Positions 1-10,759 are shown, counted from the first letter of the stretch. The stretch: 64,000 nucleotides of DNA from Adiantum capillus-veneris (GCA_014529385.2 CM043963.1:75776412-75840411), one strand, 5' to 3'. Made by a program: numbers and translations. Notes: generated by a model not told the origin, from the letters alone.

Positions 1-1443
1 AAGAATGTGGTGGCAGATGCTTTGTCTTGAAAGCCGTTGGTTCTTGCTATTTCCGCGATACATCATAGGAGCTTCGAGGATATGGTCGACCATTATGCCA
101 CAGATATAGATTTTGCAGATATTTTCACACAGATACGGGATGGGGAGACATTAGCAGGATACTTCATTCGGGAAGACTACTTGATGAGAAAAACCATGTT
201 GTGCGTTACACAGCCGTTGAGGGAAAAAGGTTATGACTGACTGCCACTGTCCACCTTTTACGGGTCACCGCGGCATTGCTACCACCATGAAAGGGGTAGA
301 GAGAGACTTCTTTTGGCCTAGACTCAAAAAGGATGTGGAAGAGTTTGTGTGGAGTTGCTTAGTATGCCAGAAGGTCAAGTTTGACAGGCATAAGGCACAG
401 GGATTGTTACAGCCTTTACTCATACCCACCCACCCCTGGGAAAGTATTGCAATGGATTTCATTTTTGATCTCCCGAGAACACAGAATGATCACGATGATT
501 TTCTGAGTACATGGCATGCCTGAGACGATTGTCTCCGATAGAGACCTTAGATTTACGAGTTTGTTTTGGAAGGAAATCTGGGAGAACATTGGCCTGCGTT
601 TGCAGTTCTCGTCATCGTTCCACTTGCAGACTGACGGGTAATTTGAGATTGCCAATTCAGTGGTTTTAGATTTATTGAAGTCTTGTATCTCGGATTAGAA
701 GACTCAATGGGAAAAGTACTTACCTTTGGTGGAATTTGCCTACAATAACACAATACACTCTTCGACGGGGAAGGCGCCATTTGAGGTTGTTGAAGGTGCT
801 GCGAATGTTCCACCCTTTCTGAGCACGAAAGATAAGATTTTTGAAGCGGATGAATATATGCGGGACTTAGATACGGCTTTTGCCAAGGTTCGCGAGACTT
901 TGCAGAAGTCTCAAGAACGACAGAAAAAGGCAGCGGATCGCCATAGTCGCGACTTGAAATTGAAGGAGGATGATCGCCATAGTCGCGACTTGAAATTGAA
1001 GGAGGATGATTGACTGCTCTTACGTTTTGAGAAGGCACGCCTAAGAAAGGAAAAGGGAAAGGAGAGGCTTTTTCCAAAGCTTAGTATGCGATACTACGGA
1101 CCTTTCCAGGTCACTGAAAAGATAAATGATGTCTCCTTCCGATTGAAACTGCCAGATACTTGGAGTATTTACAATGCATTCCATGCGAGTCTCTTGAAAC
1201 CTTTCAAGAGTGATGTGCCTGATGATGGGGAGCCTGATGAGCAACCCGAAATGGAAGAAAATGAGGAGATCCTTGTTCCTGAACAGATTTTGGCACATAA
1301 GGATACGAAGAAAGGTAAAGTCCGAAGGCGGTTCTTGGTTAAGTTCAAGAACTATCTTGCATTTGATGCGAAGTGGATGGAGGAGGACCTAGCAGTTACT
1401 CCTCGGATTGTGAAACTTTACCTCGATGCTTTTTGTTTAGCAT
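1..1443 (+). pseudogene. Ty3/gypsy chromovirus C1: RNase H end, integrase and chromodomain, degenerate
   Basis: Broken 3' part of a pol polyprotein whose normal job is cDNA integration. In order, over several frames, I see the RNase H tail and linker (37-240), the integrase zinc domain with CLVCQKVKFDR (233-523), the core remnant with MDFIFDLP and IVSDRD (to about 660), YNNTIHSSTGKAPFE (726-1013) and a C-terminal YYGPFQV segment with a chromodomain containing FLVKFKNY and KWMEED (1086-1443). A frameshift near 235, in-frame stops near 640 and 1011, and a core deletion near 500 make it non-functional. It is the 5'-truncated (by the window edge) body of the element whose 3' LTR is at 3240-3843. 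Assignment to a chromodomain gypsy lineage is firm; the clade is not assigned. Confidence 0.9.
939..1010 (+). repeat. 36-bp tandem duplication in C1 integrase
   Basis: Two perfect 36-bp copies (939-974 and 975-1010) encode the 12-residue unit RHSRDLKLKEDD twice. The duplication keeps frame, but a stop follows it where the related copy C3 reads tryptophan. Confidence 0.92.
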
Positions 1444-1672
1444 AATCTACTCCAAACAGAACCCAGAACTTAGCTTGGCCGGAGATCTGGTGCAGTGGGA
1501 TGCACAAGAGGGGAGTCACTCCGCTCTTTTGTCAAGAGATGCCTTGATTTTGATACTAAAGTCACTGATGTCTCTTTGAGCTTCAGGGATACTAAGAGCT
1601 GACAATATTCTGCTGGATGACTTTATGAAATGGAATTCCTGATTATGATACTGATTTGTTCTTGACTTCTTT
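1444..1672 (+). other. C1 3' non-coding region, left part
   Basis: Non-coding stretch between the chromodomain and the polypurine tract. It matches, in reverse complement, the corresponding stretch of C3 around 37430-37640, for example the words around 'ctttatgaaatggaattcc'. It resumes at 2900 after the solo LTR insertion. Confidence 0.75.
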
Positions 1673-2894
1673 TGTCACGTGACACATCCAACCCTATGTG
1701 TGTGGACAAGCTACAGCACGACAAGGGTTCAGTCAGTCCAGTCAGTCTAGATTTCGAAGTGATCTGGCACTTTTGTGAGTCTATTCGTAGACAGTGCATG
1801 CCCAGTCACTTAGTGTAGATGCATATCCTCTGGTTGCACATAGCTTGACCATAAGTATTCCCATCAGAATCCATCAGAATCCTTCAAGGGGATTTTCCAT
1901 TGCATTTAGCCTATTTTACCTATTTTTAACATTTTTCACTTATTATTTTTAAGTGACTTTTGTTGGAAAGTAGGTAGGGCAAATTGAGTAAGTTTGTATA
2001 TTAGCAAACCTAGACTAGCACTAAAAGGCAGAAGAGGCAACAGGAGCCAAGCTCAGCAGGCAACTTCTCCAACAAGACCTTGGCGGTTTTTCCCTCCAAG
2101 CAAGACTCAACCTAGCGTTTTCTTCATCTGCATCAGCCTTGCGTTTTCATCATTTACATCATCGCCAGCAAGTCACTTGCCTTAGCGTTTTTGCATCAGC
2201 AGATCTTCACCGCAAGCAAGCCCAAGCTTAGCGGTTTTGCAAAGTTCCATCGCCGGCAAAACTGCAAACATCAGCGTTTTCAGCCCTTGTCATCGGCAAC
2301 AGAACCCTCATGTCTAGCGTTTTTGGTCATAGCAAGTTTCAGCCCTAAAGAGTAGCAGATTCAGCCCGGAAGGACCAGCAGTTTTCAGCCTTAAGAAGCC
2401 TCAGTTTTCAGCCTAAGACCTGCAGATTTTCAGCGACAAAGACCTACAGAAACAGCCCCAAAATCAGCGTTTTTGGACTTAGTGCAGATTTCAGCCCATA
2501 GCGTTTTTGGACAGCAGATACCAGATTGCAGATTTCAGCCCTTATGTCGGTGTCGTCATCCCCGTCATCATCGCCGACATAGCCTAGACTTGCATCAGTC
2601 ACATGCATACAGTTGTACCAGTTTGTGCAATCATAAGTAGACCACTCTCGCCGAGGAGAGTGGGGCCTTCGGAGGAGGGTTTTACAACGTCTCTAGTGTC
2701 GTATCTCTCTTCTCTCTATATCTCTCAACCTCATACACTTGCACGCACAATGTCCACTCACTTTGTTGTGATCATAGCATTCTCTCATTAAGAACGGAAG
2801 GCTCTCCCTTCCATAAGAACAAAAGGAACCTTGAGCACAGTTCGGAGCACTCATCTTGAGCAAAGCGCAAACATTCATTCCGCTGCACCTAACA
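1673..2894. mobile_element. Solo LTR (family F) inside C1
   Basis: 1222-bp block starting TGTCACGTGACAC and ending CACCTAACA, flanked by a perfect 5-bp duplication TCTTT (1668-1672 and 2895-2899). Removing it and one TSD copy restores continuity with the same region of element C3. No coding sequence or primer site is present, so it is a solo LTR left by recombination between two LTRs. The interior is unusual: it carries many dispersed copies of the word GCGTTTT, often as CAGCGTTTT, between about 2080 and 2520. The parent family has no other copy in the window, and the orientation is not determined. Confidence 0.85.
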
Positions 2895-2899
2895 TCTTT

Positions 2900-3239
2900 T
2901 AAGTGCAGGAACTGATAGACGAAATGATTGCAGCATTTTGGTTTGATTGATCTCGAATAGACATGGTTGCAATAGGGGTTAGTCAATCGGACATCGATGA
3001 GGTCCCGATTGGACCTAGATGTGGTTGCTACATTGCCGATAAATCATGGTCTAAGATCCAAATGAATGTTGAATGTCTAGTGATGTCCCGTGATGTGATT
3101 GTCGATTTGGTACATGTGCTAGATGTGTGTTCCTAGTACGTAGGTACTATTAGTCAGTGTCTGCTAAGACGGTTTATGGATTTTGTCGGTTTTGCAGGCG
3201 TAATCGCGGTCGATTACAATGCTTTCAAGAGGGGGGTTA
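2900..3239 (+). other. C1 3' non-coding region and polypurine tract
   Basis: Continuation of the C1 untranslated region. It ends in the polypurine tract AAGAGGGGGG at about 3228-3237, directly before the 3' LTR. This tract would prime plus-strand DNA synthesis during reverse transcription. The reverse complement of the same arrangement is at 37045-37060 in C3. Confidence 0.85.
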
Positions 3240-3843
3240 TGTCACAAAGTGATGACGTGGCTATTGACAGCAGAAACCCTAATTTCTGCCAAAAACCCTA
3301 ATTTTTGGAAACCCTAACCCTAACTGCTGGCTGAAACCCTGATGTGGCTGGAAACCCTAACACAGGCGGCTTAAAATGCCACGTGGCCAACGTACGGATT
3401 TCCGAAATTTGCGGAGCTGAAAAAAAGCAGCTGGAGCGGCACAATTTGACTTGAGAGAGGGAGAGAGAAATTTCCCTTGCTTTATTTTTATGAGAAACTC
3501 TCTTGTGTGAGAGGAGGAGAGAATTTTGCTTTTTGGGAACTGAAGCTTTTGGGGCTCTGCTTTTGGGCATCCCTTGTAATCTTTAAATACGTGGTTTAGG
3601 GCTCACTCTGCAGAGCATCTAGACGTAGAGTCTGAGAGTAAAACCCTAACCGCTCTTTGTACTTTGACATCGATTTAATACATAAAGAAATACCGAAAGG
3701 GGCGCCAGTCTTTGGGGCCAATATCTCTGGGCACGGAACTCCGCCGGGCCAGTGCAAATCTATTGTGATGTGTGGATTGTTTGGAAGTGGTTATTTGGTG
3801 CTTTGGTGATCGATTCTTGACTTGAGTGTCCAAGTCTGTTACA
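3240..3843 (+). mobile_element. 3' LTR of C1 (family C)
   Basis: 604-bp LTR beginning TGTCACAAAGTGATGACG and ending GTCTGTTACA, matching the family C LTRs at 5333, 36504, 41829, 46978 and 50885. It carries several AAACCCTAA-type words near its start, a TATA-like TTTAAATA near 3585, and the conserved block AAATACCGAAAGGGGCGCCA at about 3685-3720. The next bases (GCTTC, 3844-3848) belong to an antisense gypsy element, so C1 appears to be inserted in C2. Confidence 0.88.
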
Positions 3844-5332
3844 GCTTCTTGATCTTTCACTTTGCCCTAAAAGTGGCAAAGTTTTGTACTTCCATTTATT
3901 TGATTCGGTTCGGGCCCCACGCAATGTGGTACCAGTTCTGTTTTTATCTGCCTGTTTTGCCACATTCCTCTGTTGCTCTAGAACTCTCTGGCCTGTCTTG
4001 AATCTGTTCTTGCTGTGACTTTGTGAGGCACTTTGTGGAGATGTGCCCATGTTCTCCGCATCTAAAACTCTTCCCCTCTTTGATATAGCTAACCCTCTCT
4101 CGAAGAGTGAGCTGGGGTCGTGCATCCATTTCTTTCTTTTCTGGGTTACTCTTCTTCTTTCTACTTTCATTGTTAGAAGTCTGTTCCGTTCTCTGTGTCA
4201 TGTTCTCATTTGTGGGGTAAGTCAAATTGCCTGAATGAATGGCAAAACCCCGTTTCGCATGACTCATCGGTTCCTGAATGGGATCTGACTTTTGCTCTAA
4301 ACAGTGATCTCGGATCTGTGTAGGAAGTCCCAAGGTAAACCGCTCAATCTGTCTTTGAACGAGATCTTCTTAAATGAAGAAGCTGGTATAAAAGAGCTCT
4401 AGAATCTCTTGCTATATGCATCCAATGAATCTCCCTTGATAATTCCAAGCAGTTCATATATCTCTTTCGTACTCCCGAGTCAGCCAAGAAGAAATAAAAA
4501 GCCTTTCAACCATTTAACCGGAGCTTCCTTTCTCAGTAGAAGAGTGAACCACCATGTTTGAGCATCTGGGAAAGGATTAAAATCGAGTGTCCACCTTTTT
4601 TAAATTCTTTTACTTTCTTGCTTTTATCTTCGAGGAAGTCATATTGGTTGGCTTTTTGAAATGCTTCTTCTTTGCGTAAAATCTGTGATCGTCGGAGTCC
4701 GAATTGTCTGAGGATGACTCCTCTGTAGAACTGTCAGAAACTGGGCGAAAACTAGGCTTCTTTGCCTTTTTCTTCCCCTTTCCGAAGCTTTACTTTTTGC
4801 TTCGCTTGTCCATGTCTCTCTGCGAGTACAGGTTCTGCTTTTCTGCACTTGTCTTCCTTTTCGGCTTTACTCCCTACCTGAGAGGAGAAGCAATGGCCAC
4901 ACACCGTCTCTAGTAAATCTTATCAATCTGATAATTTTTCAGGAGTATCACCAATCTTGGGTCCTTGGAGTACTTAATCAATCTGTTTACACATATGCCA
5001 ATTGGTAGTTTGTACTCCTTTTCTGGCAAACTTGTCGGAATTTTTTTTTGCCCAAATCTTTCTTTTCTTCAGTTCCCGCGCCGGATCTTCAACTTTTCTT
5101 TGCCTTCCCATTTAGAGGTGTCATGTCTGTCAGATTCTTCACTAGAACCCATGTGTAATTTGGGATTTTTGATGGCTTTATGCGCTGTAAGACAGAGCGA
5201 TGAAGACGGGAGCGCGCCCGATGCGCGATGTATGAAGGGTGGGAGTGGTTGATAAGTCCCAAAAGCTTTGTGCGCTTGTAAAAAGTATCGGATCCTCCGT
5301 AGAAGAAGAATCTTTGTGTGCTTTGATACCAT
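3844..5332 (-). pseudogene. Ty3/gypsy C2: protease start and gag, degenerate, antisense
   Basis: Broken gag region, read right to left. The best piece (4333-3944) carries the gag C-terminus and a CCHC-like zinc knuckle, CGEHGHISTKC, which would bind RNA in the particle. Nucleotide similarity to gag of C3 (40260-41800) continues to the LTR at 5333. Multiple frames and stops show it is dead. Just inside the LTR (about 5321-5331) the reverse complement reads TGGTATCAAAGC, an initiator-Met tRNA primer site with one change. The protease side is cut at 3843 by the C1 LTR. Confidence 0.82.
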
Positions 5333-5903
5333 TGTAACAAACTTGGACACTCCAAGTCAAGATTCTACCGCGACACGACAGAAATTCACTTCAAAACAGT
5401 TCACAACTGATCCGACAGGGCCCGACAGAGTTCTGTGCCAAGAGGTATTGGCCCCAAAGACTGGCGCCCCTTTCGGTGTTTCTTTTTATATTAATCTTCG
5501 AGCAAAGTACAACTCCGGTGGGTGCTCGCTCTCAGACTCTGCGTCCAGATGCTCTGTAGAGGGAGCCCCCCTTGGGATCTTTATAAAGGTTACAAGGGAT
5601 GCTAAAAGCAGAGCCCCAAAAGCTTCAAAATCAAAAGCTTCATAAAAATCAACTTAAATAAAGCAACTTTTCCCAAAAGCTGCCAATTTTTCAGCCAGCA
5701 CAGAAATCAGGGTTTCCGTACGTGTTGCCACATCAACAATTGGCCAAAATCCTCTTTTTCCGTACGGATGCTACGTCAGCACTATTGCCGCTTTTCATGC
5801 TGTAAATTCCAGACTGCCACGTCAGCGTTGTTCCACGTTTTCCGGGTGGTGCCAACCAGGGGTTGTGTGTGTGTCCAGCATGCCACATCACCGGTTTGTG
5901 ACA
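5333..5903 (-). mobile_element. 5' LTR of C2 (family C, antisense)
   Basis: 571-bp family C LTR in reverse orientation, with plus-strand ends TGTAACAAACTTGG and GTTTGTGACA. It contains the shared GGCCCCAAAGACTGGCGCCC block at 5450. The flank at 5904-5908 (GTAGC) lies inside the RNase H codons of element E, so C2 inserted into E. The matching TSD copy would be outside the window. Confidence 0.87.
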
Positions 5904-6648
5904 GTAGCTTACGAGAGCAGAATCTTGCAAGGGCAAGAAAAGACTGCAACCCGTGATTCATGCGCTTTCTAGTTGGACCCACTACCGACTAGGTGCTGAT
6001 TTTGTTGTCGAGACAGCTCATCAGACCTTGCGATACTTCCTGACGCAGTCAAAGTTCTTCGAAAGGCACATGCGATGGGCAAACATTCTCTCTATGTTCC
6101 ACTTTCAGATTCTGCATGTGGAAGGCAAGAAGAATGTTGTGGCTGATGCATTATCAAGAAAGCCACAAATTTCAGCTGTGTCAATTCGTTATCATCATGA
6201 GCTTGGTGATATGAAGGAACAATATGCTATTGATGAAGATTTTGCAAGGATCTTTGAAGAGTTGCAAGATGGGCAACACCATGATCACTACCTCCTCAAG
6301 GATGGTTTTATGATGATGCATGGCAGACTATGTGTGATGAGGCCATTGTGACATAAGGTTATGGTAGAAAGTCAAGTCCTACCATATGCAGGGTATCGAG
6401 GTATAGATGCGACAATGAAAGCGGTCGAGACATTCTTTTATTGGCCTACTTTGAGGAGAGATGTGGATGCCTTTGTGCGAGCATGCGTAATTTGCTAGAA
6501 GGTCAAGTTTGACAAGCAAAAGGCACTAGGGTTGTTACAGCCACTGCTTATTCCAGATAAGCCATGGGAAAGCATTGCTATGAATTTTATGTTTGATCTT
6601 CCAAGAACGCCGACAGGGAATGATGGTACATGGACCATTATTTGCAAG
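5904..6648 (+). pseudogene. Ty3/gypsy E: RNase H and integrase N-terminal fragment
   Basis: Fragment starting in RNase H (VAYESRILQG-like) and continuing through LGADFVVETAHQTLRYFLTQ, KKNVVADALSRKP and the integrase zinc domain to FDLPRTPTGNDG. It closely resembles A2 and B, so it belongs to the same chromovirus group. In-frame stops occur at about 6350 (after MRPL) and about 6497 (in the zinc domain). The left end is split by C2; the right end stops abruptly at a LINE fragment near 6649 and is not seen again. Confidence 0.87.
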
Positions 6649-7675
6649 GGCTCCTCTGTTCGTGTCTGAAAGAAATCTGTAATTTGCCGTTGTAGCTGTA
6701 TCTCCCTCTCTGGGCCCCTCCTCAAGAGGTCCTCTCTATGTCTGCTTAGTTCCAATAAGTATAGTCCAAGGCATCTCTGATCCTGATATCTCGTGACCCT
6801 AGAAAGCGGTCCAAAACCCTCTCTGAATAGACAGTGGAAGCGGCCTCGTATCTCGTATCTCATAGTATACTGGGCAGTGACATGTTTTCGGGGATTAGGC
6901 AAGGGTGGCTGCCATAACGCTGTGTATAGAGATGTGGCATATTCCCCATGTCTCCATGGAGGTGATGGCAAGTGGTGGTGAGTGCTCATAGAATAACCTC
7001 CATACTTCGCATGAATCCCGACTCATGAATAGCTGGTACATATCCTGCTCTAACTGAGATAGGTAGGCCCTCTTCTTTCATCGCACTAGGTGAAGCAAGA
7101 TGATCCTCGACTGTCTATGTGTGGTGATCCCCATGAGCACCTCTCTTTGTAGTCTGATCCTTGTCTCTCTACACTCCTCATCATACCAGCTATCCTGGGT
7201 ATTCTCCCAGATCGTCTCCATGTAGGCTGACTGTGGGGATATGTCTCCGATGCTGCATCAAGAAGCGTCTGTGTCATTATATGAGTGAGCTCATCTAATG
7301 ACCGCCCTGGCTGCTTGGCTGCTGAGTACATAGGTGTTTGTATATCTCATTTGTGTATACAGTGTCTGTCTCACTTGTGAAGGTATACCAAGTGTGTGGA
7401 GACCTCTCCTAATGGAGTTGTACTGAACTGAAACATGAGAGTGAAAGACAAGATAAGCTACTCGAACTGGTCTGGGCCCCACCATGAAATTATGAGAAGA
7501 TGGAATGAGACTTGGCTGGGCCATGACATAATCCACTGTACTAGCACCATGTCGATGTGGAAAGTAAGTAAAACCTCCCGTTGCCGGGAATCTCTGTAGG
7601 CCATTCAAAATGGCCAATCCATGCACAGTCCCCATGTCTATCAGGTATCGTCCATACTCAGTGTGCTCGTGAGAA
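6649..7675 (-). pseudogene. LINE fragment, AP-endonuclease region of ORF2, antisense
   Basis: Degenerate non-LTR retrotransposon sequence. The clearest piece (7635-7291) reads TVHGLAILNGLQRFP and HRHGASTVDYVMA. The latter is the conserved SxxD region of an APE-type endonuclease, which nicks target DNA for target-primed reverse transcription. Downstream pieces continue in other frames (7331-7086 and onward). The same family recurs at 51789-55580, where the matching word is also HRHGASTVDYVMA. No RT domain is seen here. Confidence 0.72.
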
Positions 7676-7677
7676 GA

Positions 7678-7723
<46 letters not shown>
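7676..7723 (+). repeat. (GA)n microsatellite
   Basis: About 46 bp of nearly pure AG/GA dinucleotides at the boundary between the antisense LINE and the following + strand ORF fragment. Confidence 0.95.
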
Positions 7724-7726
<3 letters not shown>

Positions 7727-8062
7727 GGTTTTTTCAGTCATCACTAGTATTACACTTTGGAATGTTTGGAGAGCTCGTTTTCTCCACATTCTCAGTGCGG
7801 CTCCACAGCTCCTTCAGGATACCCTCACTACCATTTGGCTGGATATCATTCACACCCTGATTTGGCAGTGGGATTCTTCCTCAGGTGCATCTCGAGCAGC
7901 CGAGGCTCGCCGTTTTGCCTTCCTTCGGCGTTGGGCACGATCCCCACTCTTTTTCACACTTACAGGTGGACAGATTACGTGGCATTATGCCCCTCCTCGT
8001 GGTTTCTCCTGCACTTCTCACACCGACCACCATGAGATTGTTTTAGTCGAGTTGTCACTATA
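7724..8062 (+). pseudogene. Possible LINE ORF2 C-terminal fragment
   Basis: An open stretch reads ITLWNVWRARFLHIL and then RRWARSPLFFTLTGG up to a stop at 8061-8063. The pattern LWxxWRAR resembles the zinc-binding C-terminal region of plant L1-type LINE ORF2 proteins. There is no catalytic motif, so the assignment is weak. It may simply be intronic sequence that happens to be open. Confidence 0.3.
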
Positions 8063-8164
8063 GTGGCTCTCCTCCTTACATTCAGCTTGTACACCCCACG
8101 TGATAGGCTATTTTGGCATCCGCTGGGGATTATATTGTACTCAGTAATATACAGCCCTGACTTT

Positions 8165-8243
<79 letters not shown>

Positions 8244-8254
8244 TGTTATTTCAG
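8063..8254 (+). repeat. Intron end with (GA)n tract before the first visible host exon
   Basis: Includes about 68 bp of uninterrupted GA at 8169-8236, followed by TTTTTTCTGTTATTTCAG, a good pyrimidine tract and acceptor, ending at 8254. The microsatellite stops only 18 bp from the exon. Confidence 0.9.
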
Positions 8255-9061
8255 AAAGTATGGAAGCCAGGAATTTCAGAACAAATTATTTTAGCAGAAG
8301 CCTTCAAAGCACAAGGTTCTATAGAATCATGTTGCTGTTCTTCTAATATCCCAAGTTGCAATCTTGTAACAGATGACCCACGTTTAGTGCAGGAAATACT
8401 TCTATGGCTAATTCACATTTCGTTGAGGCCATTGATTTATACACAATGGCGATCTCATTGTGTGGGGATAATGCCGTTTATTATTCTAACAGGTGGCAAA
8501 ACTTTGGGCAATGACATTCACTTTCAAGATGTATTACGTTGTTGAGAATAGATACTTTGAAGCCGGTAGTATCTCACATACTGTACTGTTGCCAGGGCAG
8601 CTGCACACACCCAGGTCGGAAAATATGAAGCAGCCATTGCAGATAGCAACAAAGCGATTCAGTTGGATCCAAACTATAGCAAAGCATACAGTCGCCTTGG
8701 TCTTGCTTATTATACCCAAGGAAAGTATCAAGAAGCTATAGAGAAGGGGTTTCAAAAAGGTCAGTACTTTCTCTGGCTCTTTCGGAACGTTCATATGAGC
8801 GATGCTAAGCATGGTTCCTTGGTTTGCAGCTCATCAGTTGGACCCAAATAGCAAGTCTATTCAGGAAAATTTACTGGTGCTTCTTCATTCATTCACCTAT
8901 GGCAAATGTTCTTGTCTGGCAGAATATCTCTTGTGAACCAGTTTTTTGTTTTGCTTTTCTCCCAGGTGGCACAAAAAAAGCTCGAGGAAGAGCATGTACG
9001 CAGCAGGCAATCAAATCCAGAGCCAAGTGAGCAGCAGCCGTATGTGCAATCCAACAACGAG
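8255..9061 (+). CDS. SGT/SGTA-like TPR co-chaperone, five internal exons
   Basis: Spliced host gene fragment with exons 8255-8315, 8393-8492, 8596-8759, 8830-8876 and 8966-9061. Their junction phases (1, 2, 1, 0, 0) join without a stop. The product has three TPRs: one across AEAFKAQG / NTSMANSHF / AIDLYTMAISL, one at YYSNRAAAHTQ and AIADSNKAIQLDP, and one at NYSKAYSRLGLAYYTQG. A post-TPR helix (AQKKLEEEHVR) follows. Carboxylate-clamp residues are present (Lys and Asn in TPR1, Asn in TPR2, Lys and Arg in TPR3), so binding of Hsp70/Hsp90 C-termini is expected by family knowledge. SGT proteins act in the cytosol as homodimeric adaptors in protein quality control. The N-terminal dimerisation exons are missing and should lie left of the window. 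All introns use GT-AG; the exon 4 donor (CTG|GTGCTT) is weak. Not SGT1, because no CS domain follows. Confidence 0.85.
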
Positions 9062-9109
9062 GTACCAGTCTCTGTGTGCATTTGCACTTGTGTGTGTGCG
9101 TGTGTGTGT

Positions 9110-9110
<1 letters not shown>

Positions 9111-9188
<78 letters not shown>
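9111..9188 (+). repeat. (GA)n microsatellite near intron donor
   Basis: About 78 bp of pure AG repeat preceded by a short GT-rich stretch (about 9090-9110), starting 50 bp downstream of the donor. Confidence 0.97.
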
Positions 9189-9190
<2 letters not shown>

Positions 9191-9244
9191 GTCTCTGTCC
9201 AGTTCGCCTGCGCATGACCTGTTCCAACCTGATGCTCCTGCCTA

Positions 9245-10140
9245 ACCCTACCCAACCCCACCAGCCCTAGCACAACTTGACCGCTCCCGCCCACCTCCCA
9301 AACCAGGCCACTCCCCCCTTGCCTACCCCTTTGAAACCGGCCAACCGCCCTCATACTCGCCCCACCTGCTTTATCACTCTCCCACACTCTCATATTTGCA
9401 GCCCTCCCAGTTCAGTCTTGTGGGGTTGAGGGGAGGAAACATTAAGAATTCTGCCTCGAGAATTTTTCATCGGCTCTCTCTCCAATCATGCCCTCTGTGC
9501 AGATCCAGACATCTGTGCGATCTATAAAGGTGGCTACTATCCCTTCCATAGTCTTGCTAGATACCATCACTTTTGAGTGGAAAGGGGTGTTGTACTTGCA
9601 GAGGATTGTGGCTACGGGCAGACCGAACCAATGCCTTAGATGTCATGAGATGGGGCACTTGGTGAGGGATTGCCCTAGAGGGTGACAACAGAGATAGACA
9701 GGTCGGAGGAGGAGACAATCCTCGCAGCCATAAGAGAGTTTTGTACATTAACATGACCCCACGCAGAGGCAGCAGCAACAGAGTGCTGGGCAACAATACA
9801 ATATAGAGGAGAGACAGAGACAGAGACAAAGACAAGCGGGTAGATAGGGACAAACATAACCTATCCATGTTTACAAAAGGGTAGTGAGCAACAACACGAT
9901 TTAGAGCAACAACACAATTTAGAACATAAACAGAGACAAAGACAGAGACAAGTGGGTAGACAGGGATAGACACAACCTATCCATGTTTACAGAAGGGTAG
10001 TGAGATAGGGTGACAGAGGCAGAACAACCCATAGACAGACCTCTAAAGGAGAGATTACCAAACTAGGATCGAGAGGAGGTACCAGAGTAGTTGGAGTCCA
10101 ACTACTCTAGGAACGTCTAGGAAGGGGCTAGAAAGGGGCT
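9245..10140 (+). pseudogene. Degenerate LINE ORF1-like fragment with CCHC zinc knuckle
   Basis: The ORF at 9488-9685 contains CLRCHEMGHLVRDCPRG, a CX2CX4HX4C zinc knuckle of the kind found in nucleic-acid-binding ORF1 proteins of plant LINEs and in gag proteins. The upstream words (IVLLDTITFEWKGVLYLQRI) fit the ORF1 layout better than gypsy gag. Downstream to 10140 is non-coding and low in complexity, with a near-duplicated segment (around 9780-9880 and 9900-10000, sharing CACAACCTATCCATGTTTAC-type words). It sits directly left of the hAT terminus. Confidence 0.5.
10084..10108. repeat. Near-perfect 25-bp palindrome
   Basis: Arms AGAGTAGTTGGA and TCCAACTACTCT separated by a single G, about 40 bp outside the hAT left terminus. 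It could extrude as a hairpin. Its function is unknown. Confidence 0.85.
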
Positions 10141-10146
10141 TTCTAC

Positions 10147-10340
10147 CAGTTACCGGGGTACGCTAGGAAGGGGCCTGGAACGGCGTTCCGGCCGGCTGGG
10201 GATGCTTGGAACGTCCCGGAATGGACTGCTGTTCCAGCAGGCAGGTCATCACCGGAACGTGCGAGGAAACGACATCGGAACGGTCAGAACGGCAGCCAAC
10301 GGTCACATTCGGCCAACGGTCAGAAACGGGCAAAAAGTTG
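10147..10340 (+). repeat. hAT left TIR and subterminal GGAACG repeats
   Basis: After the TIR there are four GGAACG hexamers and one CGTTCC, plus related AACGG words. The right end (49440-49524) has five CGTTCC copies, the mirror arrangement. Short subterminal repeats are transposase-binding sites in well-studied hAT elements; that role is inferred here. Confidence 0.7.
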
Positions 10341-10374
10341 AAAAAACGGGCAGAATTCAATTAGCAGGGCCTTA

Positions 10375-10745
10375 TAAATTGTCCCACCCCCTCACCCCTT
10401 TCCTTCACAAAGCTCTCAAGCTCTCTTGCTCTCAACTTCTCAAGGCTCTCTCCCTTGCTCTCAACCTCTACGCCGCTACGGTCTACTCAAGCTCTAAAGC
10501 CTCAAGGCTCTCAAGCTCTCTCTTGCTCTCAAGGCTTCAAGCTCTCTCCCTTGGTCTCAACTTCTCAAGAAGTGAAGCCTCTCTCTCGAGCTCTCTATCG
10601 CGATTCTCAAGCTTTGAAGGAGTCAAGGCTCAAGCGGCATTGGCAAGCCTCTCTCTCAACTCTCAACTTTCAAGCCCTCTCTCTCCACTTTCAAGCTCTC
10701 TCAAAGTTCAAACCCTCAAGCCGGTTTAAGATCAAGCTCTCTCTC
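10375..10745 (+). repeat. CT-rich low-complexity 5' leader of the hAT gene
   Basis: About 350 bp of degenerate repeats around CAAGCTCTC and CTCAAGCTCT, with a TATA-like CTTATAAATT just upstream (about 10371-10380). It looks like the promoter and 5' leader of the transposase gene. The long open frame across it (10202-10729) is a composition artefact. Confidence 0.6.
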
Positions 10746-10759
10746 TTTCTTGGATAATC

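Noticed and set aside
553-1077. Antisense 174-codon ORF over C1 integrase
   Set aside because: It is a shadow of the sense integrase and contains the 36-bp duplication. No family resemblance.
8493-8595. A frameshifted TPR exon in 8493-8595, suggesting the SGT-like gene is a pseudogene
   Set aside because: The true preceding exon is 8393-8492 (NTSMANSHF...YYSN) with a GT donor at 8493. It joins 8596 in phase, and 8493-8595 is a normal short intron.
8889-9393. Open frames with Ser-Leu or Arg-Glu repeats over GA tracts
   Set aside because: They are translations of the microsatellite and overlap host exons in the wrong frame.
10202-10757. 175-codon Ser/Leu-rich ORF
   Set aside because: Low-complexity CT repeats in the hAT leader, no domain.
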